Shown: piece after piece, positions 55,885 through 64,000 of the stretch
How the letters are laid out: every line of letters begins with the position of its first letter
Numbering within the stretch: position 1 is the first letter of the stretch
Assembly (NCBI RefSeq): GCF_000331005.1
Contig: NZ_AEJB01000421.1
Coordinates: 1 to 64,000, forward strand
DNA: 64,000 bases
Reading direction: 5' to 3'
Origin: Streptomyces turgidiscabies Car8
Lineage (GTDB): Bacteria; Actinomycetota; Actinomycetes; Streptomycetales; Streptomycetaceae
Notes under the pieces: generated by a model
Seen by the model: only the letters and a program-made list of their open reading frames with translations
Told to the model about the DNA's origin: nothing
Databases searched by the model: none
Position numbers and translations under genes: made by a program

Positions 55885-57336
55885 TCACGCCGGAGCGAAC
55901 CGCACCCCCGCCGCCCCCAGCTCGGCCCGGGTGAGCCGGACCCGTAGCCGTTCCCCCAGGGGCAGCGGAACCCCGTCGCCCTCGATCCGTGCCACCACCG
56001 CCGGAGTCTCCAACTGGACCGTCCCGATGGTGGGTCTGTGTTCCTCGACGTCCACCACGCAGCCCTCGAAAACCTCCCCCACACGGTCCTTGAGCAGTGC
56101 CGCCTCGACGATGTCCACGCAGCCGCGTTCGACCGCGCCTGCTCGTCGGCCGCCCTCTGTCATCTCCTTGGGGAGGGCTTCCAGAGCTGCCAACACCCAG
56201 TCCGGCGTGGGTTGTTCGGCGACGGCGGCGAGGCAGATCTCCGAGGCGTACCGGTCGGCGAGGCGGCGCAGGGGGGCCGTGCAGTGGGCGTAGGGGGCGG
56301 CTACGGCCGAGTGGGTCGTGATCTCCGGGAGGTGGCCGTCGCGGAAGACCGTGTAGCCGGCGCCTCTGAGCAGGGTCGTGCACTCCTGGAGGAAGGCCGC
56401 GTGGTCGGGGCGGTGCGGGTCGAGGGAGCGGATCAGGGCCGCGTACGAGAGATGGTGCGGCCAGTCGATGTGCAGGGCGTGCGCGGTGCGGCGCAGGCGG
56501 CCGACGGCGCCGTCCGGGGCTGCGGGGAGGGTGCGGAGCACTCCCGTGCCGTGGGTCAGCATCAGCTCGGCCGCCGCCATGCCCGTCAGGAGGGAGATCT
56601 GGGCGTTCCAGCCCTCGGCGGGCAGCGGTGCGCGGTAGGTGAGTGAGTACGTGTGGTCCTGCTCGACGATCTCCTGCTCGGGGACGTTGAGGGAGATGCC
56701 GCCGCGTTCGACCTCCAGGCGTTCCCTGGCCTCGCCGATCTCCTTGAGGAGGGCCAGCGGCTCCTCCGCCGTACCGGCGTCCAGCTCGCGCTGCACACTC
56801 GCGTAGTCGAGTTTGGCGCGGCTGCGGACGAGGGCCCGATGGACGTCCACGGCGACGGTACGGCCGTCCGCGTCGAGGTCGAGCGTCCAGAGGGCGGCCG
56901 GACGGGTCCGGCCGGGAAGGAGGCTCGCCGCGTCCTCGCTGAGCACCGGCGGGTGCAGCGGGGTCTTCTCGTCCGGGAAGTAGAGGGTCATGACCCTGCG
57001 GTGTGTCTCCGTGTCCAGGGGCCCGCCGGGTACGACGAAGGCGGCGACGTCCGCGATGGCGTACCGGACGCGGAAACCGCCGTCGGGACGACGGGACAGG
57101 TGCATCGCCTGGTCCAGGTCCGTGGACGTGGGTGGGTCGATGGTGAGGAACGGGATGTCCGTGGCGTCCGTGACGTCCGGCGTCGGGAGCACGGGGGCCT
57201 TCGCCGCCCGGTCCGCTTCCGCCAGTACCGGGGGCGGGAAGCTGTCGGGGACGCCTGGTTCGGTGCGCAGCGCGGTGAGGGCGGCCCGGAGGGGGGCTTC
57301 GGGGGCGCCGGTCACGCGTATGTGGCGGCGGGGCAT
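55885..57336 (-). CDS. RNB-domain ribonuclease (RNase II/R family)
   Basis: A 483-residue exoribonuclease of the RNase II/R superfamily. The catalytic Asp cluster is in FLTIDPPTSTDLDQAM (about 63-78), and VRYAIADVAAFV and the later HCTAPLRRLADRY segment are typical of RNB domains. It lacks an N-terminal cold-shock pair and a long S1 extension, so it is the short actinobacterial type. ATG 57336 is chosen over the longer frame because MPRRHIRVTGAPEAPL is the conserved start. It degrades RNA 3' to 5' in the cytoplasm. Confidence 0.88.
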   Translation of the reverse strand: MPRRHIRVTGAPEAPLRAALTALRTEPGVPDSFPPPVLAEADRAAKAPVLPTPDVTDATDIPFLTIDPPTSTDLDQAMHLSRRPDGGFRVRYAIADVAAFVVPGGPLDTETHRRVMTLYFPDEKTPLHPPVLSEDAASLLPGRTRPAALWTLDLDADGRTVAVDVHRALVRSRAKLDYASVQRELDAGTAEEPLALLKEIGEARERLEVERGGISLNVPEQEIVEQDHTYSLTYRAPLPAEGWNAQISLLTGMAAAELMLTHGTGVLRTLPAAPDGAVGRLRRTAHALHIDWPHHLSYAALIRSLDPHRPDHAAFLQECTTLLRGAGYTVFRDGHLPEITTHSAVAAPYAHCTAPLRRLADRYASEICLAAVAEQPTPDWVLAALEALPKEMTEGGRRAGAVERGCVDIVEAALLKDRVGEVFEGCVVDVEEHRPTIGTVQLETPAVVARIEGDGVPLPLGERLRVRLTRAELGAAGVRFAPA

Positions 57337-57440
57337 GAAACGAGCGTAGGCACAATCCTGCGGGCCCGCCTCACCACGTGATTCCACGTAATCTGACGCG
57401 CGTCGTCCTCTGCGTACGCGTACCTGTTTGGAGAACCACC

Positions 57441-58223
57441 GTGCTTGTCCTGCTGCCTCCCTCCGAAGGCAAGGCCGCTTCGGGGCGCGGCGCCCCGCTG
57501 AAGCTGGAGTCGCTGTCCCTGCCGGGGCTCAACGGTGCCCGCGAGGCCGTTCTCGGGGAGCTCGTCGAGCTGTGCGTCGGTGACGAGGACAAGGCGCGTG
57601 AGGTGCTCGGGCTCAGCGAGGGGCTGCGGGGCGAGGTCGCCAAGAACGTCGACCTGCGGACGGCCGGGGCGCGGCCCGCCGGGCAGGTCTACACGGGGGT
57701 GCTGTACGACGCCCTCGACCTCGCCTCTCTCGACGCCGCCGCGAAGAGGCGGGCGGCGCGTTCACTGCTGGTGTTCTCGGGGCTGTGGGGCGCTGTCCGG
57801 GTCACGGACCGTATCCCCTCGTACCGCTGCTCGATGGGTGTGAAGCTGCCCGGGCTCGGCGCGCTGACGGGGCACTGGCGTGCGCCGATGGCCGCCGTGC
57901 TTCCCGAGGTGGCCGGTGACGGGCTGGTCCTCGATCTGCGCTCCTCCGCCTACGCGGCGGCCTGGAAGCCGAAGGGTGAGGTGGCCGGGCGGACGGCCAC
58001 TGTGCGCGTGCTGCATGCGCCGACCCGGAAGGTCGTCAGCCACTTCAACAAGGCGACCAAGGGGCGGATCGTACGGAGTCTGGTGAGCGCCGGTGCGGTG
58101 CCCTCCGGGCCGGGGGAGCTGGTGGAGGCGTTGCGGGAGCTCGGGTATGTGGTGGAGGTCGCGCCCAGGAGGTCTGGGGTGGCGGCTTGGGAGCTTGATG
58201 TGTTGGTGGACGAGATTCACTGA
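57441..58223 (+). CDS. yaaA: YaaA-family peroxide stress protein
   Basis: A 260-residue protein with the family start VLVLLPPSEGKA, then VYTGVLYDALD, LLVFSGLWGAVRVTDRIPSYRCSMG and YAAAWKP. YaaA binds DNA and limits iron-dependent damage during peroxide stress in E. coli. GTG 57441 follows GGAG by seven bases. It is divergent from the RNB gene. Confidence 0.88.
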   Translation: MLVLLPPSEGKAASGRGAPLKLESLSLPGLNGAREAVLGELVELCVGDEDKAREVLGLSEGLRGEVAKNVDLRTAGARPAGQVYTGVLYDALDLASLDAAAKRRAARSLLVFSGLWGAVRVTDRIPSYRCSMGVKLPGLGALTGHWRAPMAAVLPEVAGDGLVLDLRSSAYAAAWKPKGEVAGRTATVRVLHAPTRKVVSHFNKATKGRIVRSLVSAGAVPSGPGELVEALRELGYVVEVAPRRSGVAAWELDVLVDEIH

Positions 58224-58321
58224 GGGGCGCTCTGCGGGGAGGAGTACGGGGGTTGGCTGGCGGGTGCTGCGCCGTCGTGGCTTGTCGCGCAGTTCCCCGC
58301 GCCCCTACGGATCCCTCCCCC

Positions 58322-58338
58322 GTTGCAACATGTGCAAC
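58322..58338. promoter_or_regulatory. Candidate operator before the KDPG aldolase gene
   Basis: GTTGCA-ACATG-TGCAAC is a 6+5+6 inverted repeat 33 bp before the start codon, well placed for a sugar-acid responsive repressor. No regulator gene is adjacent. Confidence 0.3.
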
Positions 58339-58370
58339 TCTCTTTGCGCATGCTGCAGGCCGAGGGCAGG

Positions 58371-59018
58371 ATGAGGCGCATGGCCCCTCTCCTCCCCCTC
58401 CCCGTTTCCTCCGTCCTCGGGCTCGCGCCCGTCGTTCCCGTGGTCGTGGTCGAGGAGCTGGTCGATGCCGTGCCGCTGGCTCGGGCGCTCGTCGCCGGGG
58501 GGCTGCCGGTCATCGAGGTCACCCTGCGTACGCCCGTCGCGCTGGACGCCATCCGGGCGGTCGCCGATGCCGTTCCTGACGCGGTGGTCGGTGCGGGGAC
58601 CCTCATCTCGCCGGCGCAGGTGTCCGACGCGCTCGCCGCCGGGGCCCGCTTTCTCGTCAGCCCGGGCTGGACCGACGTACTGCTGGAGTCCATGCGGGCG
58701 TCCGGTGTGCCGTTTCTGCCGGGGGTGTCGACGGCGTCGGAGGTCGTGGCGCTGTTGGAGCGTGGGGTGCGGGAGATGAAGTTCTTCCCGGCGGAGGCGG
58801 CGGGCGGCACCGCCTATCTGAGGTCGCTGTCCGGGCCGCTCCCCCAGGCCCAGTTCTGCCCGACCGGGGGGATCGGCCCCGCGAACGCGCCCGAGTATCT
58901 CGCGTTGCCCAACGTCGGCTGTGTGGGCGGGAGTTGGATGCTTCCGGCGGATGCGATCGCCGCGCGCGACTGGGGCCGGATCGAGACGCTGGCCCGTCAG
59001 GCGTCCACTCTCGGATGA
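58371..59018 (+). CDS. eda: KDPG/KHG aldolase
   Basis: A 215-residue class I aldolase. The catalytic residues are visible: Glu in VIEVTLRTP and the Schiff-base Lys in MKFFPAEAAGG, with FCPTGGIGPANAPEYLALPNVGCVGGSW near the end. It cleaves 2-keto-3-deoxy-6-phosphogluconate to pyruvate and glyceraldehyde 3-phosphate, or the related hydroxy-keto-glutarate. ATG 58371 has GAGGG five bases upstream; ATG 58380 is an alternative. Confidence 0.9.
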   Translation: MRRMAPLLPLPVSSVLGLAPVVPVVVVEELVDAVPLARALVAGGLPVIEVTLRTPVALDAIRAVADAVPDAVVGAGTLISPAQVSDALAAGARFLVSPGWTDVLLESMRASGVPFLPGVSTASEVVALLERGVREMKFFPAEAAGGTAYLRSLSGPLPQAQFCPTGGIGPANAPEYLALPNVGCVGGSWMLPADAIAARDWGRIETLARQASTLG

Positions 59019-59048
59019 TCAGCGGCGCTCGGCGACGGTCAGCAGCGC

Positions 59049-60209
59049 TCAGCTCAGGTGGGACGTGTCGTTGAAGAGCCGTACGCTCGCGTTGCCGTCC
59101 GTGTAGTAGGCGATCGCCGACAGCGAGGCCGCCGAGAGTTCCATGCGGAACAGGGACTCGGGCGGGGCGCCCAGGGCCAGGCGGACGAGGGTCTTGATGG
59201 GGGTCACGTGGGTGACCAGCAGGACCGTACGGCCGGCGTGGGCCGCGATCAGCTTGTCGCGGGTGACGGCCATCCGGCGTGCGGTCGCCGCGAAACTCTC
59301 GCCGCCGCCCGTCGGTTCGGCCTTCGGGGAGGCCAGCCAGGCGTTCATGTCGTCCGGGTAGCGCTCGCGGACCTCGCCGAACGTCAGGCCCTCCCACGCG
59401 CCGAAGTCCGTCTCGCGCAGACCGTCGTCGACGGTCACGTCGAGGCCGAGGCGAGTCGCCACCGCGGCTGCGGTCTGCCGGGTGCGGGCCAGCGGGGAGG
59501 CGACGATCGCCTCGATCGTGCCGCGCCGGGCCAGGGACTCGGCCACCCTCTCGGCCTGGTCCCGGCCCACGTCCGAGAGGGACGGGTCGGTACCGCCGCT
59601 GCCCGAGAAGCGCTTCTGGGGGGTGAGGAGGGTTTCGCCGTGGCGCAGGAGTACGAAGGTCGCGGGCGGGCCGAGATCCGCGGGCGCCGACCAGCCGGCG
59701 GCCACCTTCGTGGCGGCGCCGGTGTCGGCGTCGGCGGCCGTGGAGCCGACGCCCGCGTCCAGTTCAGCCGTCGACGTGGACGCCGACCACTGTTCGCCGC
59801 GCTTGCCCGCGTCCATCGCCTCGTTCGCCAAGCGGTCCGCGTGCTTGTTCCTCCCGCGCGGGATCCACTCGTACGTCACCTGCCCGACGACCGAGAACAC
59901 CTTGGCCGCCTCCGCCGCCAGGGGCTTCATGTCCGGATGCTTGATCTTCCAGCGGCCGGACATCTGCTCGACGACCAGCTTGGAGTCCATCCGGACGTGG
60001 ACGGTGGCGTCCGGGTCCAGCTGGTGGGCCGCGCGCAGGCCGGCAATCAGGCCCCGGTACTCGGCGACGTTGTTCGTGGCGATGCCGATGTACTCGGCCA
60101 CCTCCACCAGCGTCTCGCCCGTGGCCGCGTCGATGACGACGGAGCCGTAGCCCGCGGGCCCCGGGTTGCCCCGGGAACCGCCGTCGGCCTCGACGATGAA
60201 CTCCCGCAC
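59049..60209 (-). CDS. Bifunctional RNase HI / acid phosphatase (CobC-like)
   Basis: A 386-residue fusion. Residues ~1-140 are RNase HI (FIVEADGGSRGNPGPAGYGS, VAEYRGLIAGL, VRMDSKLVVEQMSG). After an Ala/Thr-rich linker, residues ~180-386 form a histidine phosphatase (FVLLRHGETLLT, LARTRQTAAAVA, LVTHVTPIKTLVRLAL). This fusion is conserved in actinobacteria, where it removes RNA-DNA hybrids and can dephosphorylate alpha-ribazole phosphate. The start is GTG 60209. It follows the zinc-ribbon gene by 65 bp. Confidence 0.93.
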   Translation of the reverse strand: MREFIVEADGGSRGNPGPAGYGSVVIDAATGETLVEVAEYIGIATNNVAEYRGLIAGLRAAHQLDPDATVHVRMDSKLVVEQMSGRWKIKHPDMKPLAAEAAKVFSVVGQVTYEWIPRGRNKHADRLANEAMDAGKRGEQWSASTSTAELDAGVGSTAADADTGAATKVAAGWSAPADLGPPATFVLLRHGETLLTPQKRFSGSGGTDPSLSDVGRDQAERVAESLARRGTIEAIVASPLARTRQTAAAVATRLGLDVTVDDGLRETDFGAWEGLTFGEVRERYPDDMNAWLASPKAEPTGGGESFAATARRMAVTRDKLIAAHAGRTVLLVTHVTPIKTLVRLALGAPPESLFRMELSAASLSAIAYYTDGNASVRLFNDTSHLS

Positions 60210-60274
60210 GCCGTACGCCCCTTACCTACCTGTACCGACCTGTACCGACCTAGTTGGTGGGTCAGTCGGTTTGC

Positions 60275-61018
60275 TTACAGTCCCGATTCCGACGTGCGCA
60301 CCAGGATGCGGCGGCAGTTCTCGCAGCGCAGTACGGCGTCGCGGGGAGCGGCCTTCACCTCGTTGACCTCGGTGATGTTCAGCTCCAGGCGGCAGCCCTC
60401 GCAGCGGCGCTGGAAGAGACGGGCGGCGCCGACTCCGCCCTGCTGCTGGCGCAGCTTGTCGTACAGCTTGAGGAGGTCGTCGGGTACCGAACCCGCGATG
60501 ACCTCGCGCTCCTTCGTCGCCGTGCCCACCTCACCGGCGAGGGACTCGTACGACGCCTCACGCCGTGCGGTCGCGTCGTCGATCTTGCCCTGGACCGCGC
60601 CGACCCGCTCGGTCAGTTCGGCGACCCGCTCCTGCGCGGACTCACGGCGCTCCATGACCTCCAGGACGATGTCCTCAAGGTCGCCCTGCCGCTTGGCGAG
60701 GGAGACGATCTCGCGCTGGAGGTTCTCCAGGTCCTTGGAGGAGCTGACGGCACCGGAGTCCAGGCGCTGCTGGTCGCGGGTGGCGCGCTGGCGCACCTGG
60801 TCCACGTCCTGCTCGGCCTTGGTCTGCTCGCGGGCGCAGTCGCTCTCCTCGGTCGTCGCGGCCACCAGCAGGTCGCGCAGCTGGGTGAGGTCCTTGGTCA
60901 GCGACTCGATCTCGGCGTGCTCGGGCAGCGACTTGCGCTTGTGCGCGAGCTGCTGGAGGCGTACGTCGAGGGCCTGGACGTCGAGAAGGCGGATCTGGTC
61001 GGCGGGCGCGGCGTTCAG
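60275..61018 (-). CDS. Zinc-ribbon coiled-coil protein, CTG start
   Basis: A 247-residue protein of the C4-type zinc-ribbon (DUF164) family. A long coiled coil (LNAAPADQIRLLDVQALDVR... to about residue 180) is followed by CEGC...CENC zinc ligands near the end. To include the conserved N-terminus the start has to be CTG at 61018, which overlaps the Nif3 stop codon (CTGA) and has GGGAG seven bases upstream. The first in-frame GTG (60865) would remove about 50 conserved residues. Confidence 0.8.
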   Translation of the reverse strand: MNAAPADQIRLLDVQALDVRLQQLAHKRKSLPEHAEIESLTKDLTQLRDLLVAATTEESDCAREQTKAEQDVDQVRQRATRDQQRLDSGAVSSSKDLENLQREIVSLAKRQGDLEDIVLEVMERRESAQERVAELTERVGAVQGKIDDATARREASYESLAGEVGTATKEREVIAGSVPDDLLKLYDKLRQQQGGVGAARLFQRRCEGCRLELNITEVNEVKAAPRDAVLRCENCRRILVRTSESGL

Positions 61019-61902
61019 TTGGGGGCTCCCAGTGCTTCAGAGGTGGTGGTGGACGCCGCGTGGGCGGTCCAGGGGTCGGTGACCGTGGCGGAGACGTGGA
61101 CCCGAAGGCCCCATCCGTTCCGGTCGGAGATCTCGTCGAGCTGGGCGGCGGCCAGCTCGCACCAGGGCCACTCGGTGGCCCAGTGCGCCGCGTCGAGCAG
61201 CGCGAGGGGACTGTGGGTGCCGGTGCCCGTGCCGTGGGCACTGTGGGCGCGGGCCTCCGACGCCGGGTGGTGGCGCAGGTCCGCGGTGAGGAAGGCGTCC
61301 ACACCGGACGCGCGTACGTCGTCGAAGAGGCTGTCGCCGGAGCCGCCGCTGACGGCGACCGTACGGACGAGGGCCTCGGGGTCGCCGGCGATCCGGATGC
61401 CCTGCGCCGTCGCGGGCAGCCGTTCGGCGGCGCGAGCGGCGAACTCGCGGACGGTCAGCGGGTGGTCCAGCTCGCAGACCCGGCCGAGGCCGCGCCGGCC
61501 GGCGGGGTCGGAGGGGTCCGGTACGAGCGGTCGTACGACCCGCAGGTCGAGGGCGCCGGCGAGGGCGTCGCTGACCCCGGGGTCGGCGCGGTCGGCGTTG
61601 GTGTGGGCGACATGGAGGGCGATGTCGTGCTTGATGAGGGTGTGCACGACCCGGCCCTTGAAGGTGTCCGCGGCGACCGTGGTCGTGCCGCGCAGATAGA
61701 GCGGGTGGTGGGTGACCAGCAGGTCGGCGCCCAGCTTCACGGCCTCGTCGACGACGTCCCGGACGGGGTCCACGGCGAACAGGACCCGGGTGACCTCCTG
61801 GTCGGGGTCGCCCGCGACCGTGCCGACCGCGTCCCAGGACTCGGCCCGCTCGGGGGGCCAGAGGGCGTCCAGCGCGGCGATGACTTCAGACAGACGGGGC
61901 AC
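61015..61902 (-). CDS. Nif3-like dinuclear metal-centre protein
   Basis: A 295-residue Nif3/YbgI-family protein: LLVTHHPLYLRGTTTV near residues 59-72 and HTNADRADPGVSDALA supply the metal ligands, with DAFLTADLRHH and DAAHWATE in the C-terminal half. The family forms hexamers with a two-metal site and has been linked to GTP cyclohydrolase-like activity. It begins at GTG 61902 and is coupled to the zinc-ribbon gene. Confidence 0.9.
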   Translation of the reverse strand: MPRLSEVIAALDALWPPERAESWDAVGTVAGDPDQEVTRVLFAVDPVRDVVDEAVKLGADLLVTHHPLYLRGTTTVAADTFKGRVVHTLIKHDIALHVAHTNADRADPGVSDALAGALDLRVVRPLVPDPSDPAGRRGLGRVCELDHPLTVREFAARAAERLPATAQGIRIAGDPEALVRTVAVSGGSGDSLFDDVRASGVDAFLTADLRHHPASEARAHSAHGTGTGTHSPLALLDAAHWATEWPWCELAAAQLDEISDRNGWGLRVHVSATVTDPWTAHAASTTTSEALGAPN

Positions 61903-62177
61903 GACGCTAGGCTACCTGGCCGTTCCGTACGGCCGAACCGGTACGTCCGCCTCAGCTCGGTCCCTCCGCCACCCCGATGCAACCCCCCTGCCACCCCTCT
62001 GCCGTTCCTGCTGCCGTCCCCGCCGTCCCCGCCGTCGCGGCCGGCCTCGGTCAGCACACGCGCCACCGTTTCCTCAGGCGAATCGTTACTTGGCCATCCT
62101 TATGTGTGAAACGGCCGCTACCCGGTCCCACGTCTGTACGTGCGAAAACTACTTTCGTCGCCGGAGGTGACCGATCG

Positions 62178-63449
62178 ATGACGGCCTGTGCGATCGAAGC
62201 GATCGAGCCCATGATCGAACCAATGGCGAAGGACGGATCCCGTCCCGGGGCGGAGTTGGCGATCACGGCGGACGGGGCCTACGCGGCCCGGCTCACGCGC
62301 AGTGGTGACTCCTGGTTCCCGGAGCGCTGGACGCTCGACGGGCCCGAGCCGTACGCCGTGCCCCTGCCCGGCAACCAGCCGGAGGAGCCGGGCACGCAGG
62401 TGCTCCCGATGGGCGACGGGCGGGTCCTCATCCACCGTCCGGTCGACGGCCGCCACGCCTTCGCGCTGCTCTATCCGACCGGCCCCGGCACCGGCGAACT
62501 CCCGCTCGGCGCGGTCGAGTGCCCGGACGCCGGGACCCCGCTGCGACTGCTGCCCCCGGCTCCGGGCGGCGACCGCGCGTACGCCCTCGCGCTGGGCGAG
62601 CGTTCGACGACGGTGTGGCTGGTCGCGGGTGGCGCCTTCGGGCCCGAGTACGTCACGGAGGTCCCCGGCCGCTGCTCGGGCGGGGTCTGGCTGGACCGCA
62701 CGGGGCGGCTGCTCGCGCTGGACCGGGAGGTCGGGGGGCGCACGAAGGCGGTCGTGGTCGATCTGGAGCGCGACGGCGAGGTGTCGCCGCTGCTCCAGAT
62801 CTCGGCGGAGAGCGACGACCGGCTGCTGCTCGCGGACGCGGACAGCGGACTGCTGCTGATCGGCTCGGACGCGCCCTCGCCCGGCGGGCGGCAACGGCTC
62901 GGCTGGGGAGTGCTCGGCAGCACGCTGCCGGTGCGTTTCCCGGAGTGCCTGCGGATCGAGGGGTGCACGCTCACGCCGTTCGCGATCCAGCCGGGGCAGG
63001 TGCTGACGCCGGAGAGCTGCGGGGTGGCGCTGCGCGTGGACGGTTCGGCGGGTAGCTGGGTGGGGGTGTGGCGGCCGTCGGAGCGGCAGCTGCGGCATCT
63101 TCCGGCGCCGGAGGGGTGGTTGCCGGGGGCCGGCCTGTGGAGCAGGAGCGGGGAGCTTCAACTGCCTTACGTGACAGGGGAAATGCCCTGCGGGGTCGCT
63201 CGGGTACGGGCCGAGACGCCCGTCGGGCCCGAGGCGTGCGGGACGCCGGGGGCGGAGGCGGGCGTCGTGAAGGGGGCGGGGTCGGGGTCGGGGTCGGGCG
63301 GGGATTCCGCCGCTTCCGATTCCGCTCTCGCGCCCCCCGCGACTGTCGCGGTGGCCCGGCCGGTGCCGTTGCAGCAGGCTCCGCTGGCGCGGCTCGTGAC
63401 GAAGGTCGGGAAGCCCGGTAACGAAGTGACGAAGCTTGTAACGAACTAG
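62178..63449 (+). CDS. Conserved streptomycete hypothetical protein
   Basis: A 423-residue protein starting at ATG 62178 after GGAGGTGACC. It is built from beta-strand repeats around Trp and Gly (AYAARLTRSGDSWFPERW, GGVWLDRTGRLLALDREVGG, LLQISAESDDRLLLADADSG), suggesting a propeller-like fold. The C-terminal tail is Gly/Ser-rich (GAGSGSGSGGDSA) and basic at the end. There is no signal peptide or catalytic motif. I know it only as a conserved Streptomyces gene of unknown role. Confidence 0.7.
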   Translation: MTACAIEAIEPMIEPMAKDGSRPGAELAITADGAYAARLTRSGDSWFPERWTLDGPEPYAVPLPGNQPEEPGTQVLPMGDGRVLIHRPVDGRHAFALLYPTGPGTGELPLGAVECPDAGTPLRLLPPAPGGDRAYALALGERSTTVWLVAGGAFGPEYVTEVPGRCSGGVWLDRTGRLLALDREVGGRTKAVVVDLERDGEVSPLLQISAESDDRLLLADADSGLLLIGSDAPSPGGRQRLGWGVLGSTLPVRFPECLRIEGCTLTPFAIQPGQVLTPESCGVALRVDGSAGSWVGVWRPSERQLRHLPAPEGWLPGAGLWSRSGELQLPYVTGEMPCGVARVRAETPVGPEACGTPGAEAGVVKGAGSGSGSGGDSAASDSALAPPATVAVARPVPLQQAPLARLVTKVGKPGNEVTKLVTN

Positions 63450-63546
63450 TCCCGGTCGGCGTGTGCGGCTCGTGTCACCTTGAGGTGCGTTGGTTAAGAT
63501 CATCCGGCTGTCAGAAGGATCATGTTGACGGGGTGAAGACTTTCCG

Positions 63547-63714
63547 ATGAACGACGCAAGCACCATGCAGCCGCTGTCCACCGATGCCCACGAGGCCTCG
63601 GGCCACAGCTACGGCCAGGGCAAGCACCGGGGGCCTGTCTCGGCCCACAACGACGAGGCGACCCCCCACGGCCGTCACCGCAAGCCGTCCGAGCAGGCCG
63701 AGAACAGGGCCTGA
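63547..63714 (+). CDS. Small conserved hydrophilic protein
   Basis: A 55-residue protein starting MNDASTMQPLSTDAHEASGH, rich in His, Gly and Glu, and probably disordered. A nearly identical short protein occurs widely in Streptomyces at this chromosomal position. It lies 97 bp after the preceding gene. Function unknown. Confidence 0.65.
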   Translation: MNDASTMQPLSTDAHEASGHSYGQGKHRGPVSAHNDEATPHGRHRKPSEQAENRA

Positions 63715-63856
63715 CGGAACGTCAAATGAAGTACGGCCCCGCCCGGTTGGCTACGGGCGGGGCCGCATTGCTTTGCCCGTCGGCTGTCGACCGGCAACTG
63801 TCGGCCGTGCTTGAGCTGTCAGCTGCGCTTGAGACCGTCAACTGCGCTGGAGGCAC

Positions 63857-64000
63857 TCAGCCGCGCTTGAGGCCGAGCACCTCCGCCGCCGCGAACGTCT
63901 CCCCGGTGGGGCGTTCCGCGTAGTGCGGGGTGAGGAGCGCGTCCAGTTCGTCGTAGGTGAAGGTGTCCTGTTTGCTGTCGAACCTGGCGGCCACCCTGGG
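63857..64000 (-). CDS. Partial gene, C-terminal 47 codons
   Basis: The window ends inside this minus-strand gene. The visible tail reads RVAARFDSKQDTFTYDELDA, then LLTPHYAERPTGETFAAAEVLGLKRG and a stop. I cannot assign a family from this fragment. Confidence 0.6.
   Translation of the reverse strand, partial: PRVAARFDSKQDTFTYDELDALLTPHYAERPTGETFAAAEVLGLKRG

Noticed and set aside
55817..55950. A short plus-strand frame after AAGGAG that starts with GTG, possibly a leader peptide
   Set aside because: It has a good ribosome binding site but runs antisense into the RNB ribonuclease gene, with no downstream gene it could lead.
60231..60250. Tandem copy of TGTACCGACC before the RNase HI gene
   Set aside because: Only two units of ten bases. 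It could arise by chance slippage and shows no link to a regulator.

Overview
The window is high-GC actinobacterial chromosome, almost certainly Streptomyces. Signs are dense GC-rich coding, frequent GTG starts with 4-bp stop/start overlaps, DUF397/XRE-DUF5753 regulators, and a housekeeping block (rnpB, YaaA, KDPG aldolase, RNase HI/phosphatase, zinc-ribbon protein, Nif3) typical of the genus. The main feature is a ~49-kb defence island (about 4.74-53.48 kb) at the 3' end of the RNase P RNA gene (rnpB, minus strand, 53.47-53.90 kb).

Layout. 0-4.3 kb: a SUKH-like protein, then an iron-box-controlled peptide-class ABC importer (lipoprotein plus double permease) whose ATPase is missing. 4.74-9.07 kb: a small island segment bounded by rnpB-3'-end-like repeats, with a DUF2075 helicase/nuclease and a DUF3883 nuclease-like protein. 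9.0-53.5 kb: a large segment with a complete type 2 BREX (Pgl) set, all on the minus strand: pglW, pglX, (8-kb insertion), pglY, pglZ, (4.5-kb insertion), brxD, brxHI. Segment ends resemble each other: a 58-bp identical block including the rnpB terminator occurs at 8924-8981 and 53422-53479, and a 20-bp motif recurs near all four ends. I read this as two related elements accreted in tandem at rnpB. I see no recombinase gene.

Cargo inside and beside BREX includes: a DUF262 (GmrSD-like) gene overlapping a CBS-HEPN gene; a secreted beta-propeller; a PIN toxin-antitoxin pair divergent from pglY; a two-gene STAND/TPR module; a decayed stretch (27.9-30.3 kb); an EcsC-like protein; an XRE-DUF5753/DUF397/ATPase triad; a two-gene unit with a Mrr-like QxK nuclease motif; a second DUF2075 protein; and a ~2255-residue DUF4011/REase_MTES_1575 helicase-nuclease broken by a one-base frameshift in a seven-base C tract.

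How it may work together. BREX would modify host DNA (PglX) and restrict phage, with PglW kinase, PglY/BrxD ATPases, PglZ and BrxHI as partners. A G8 tract in pglX and the out-of-frame C7 tract in the DUF4011 gene suggest on/off switching of two systems. The best candidate for an undescribed system is the DUF262 + CBS-HEPN pair, followed by the QxK nuclease + 121-residue protein. 53.8-64 kb is ordinary Streptomyces core genome.
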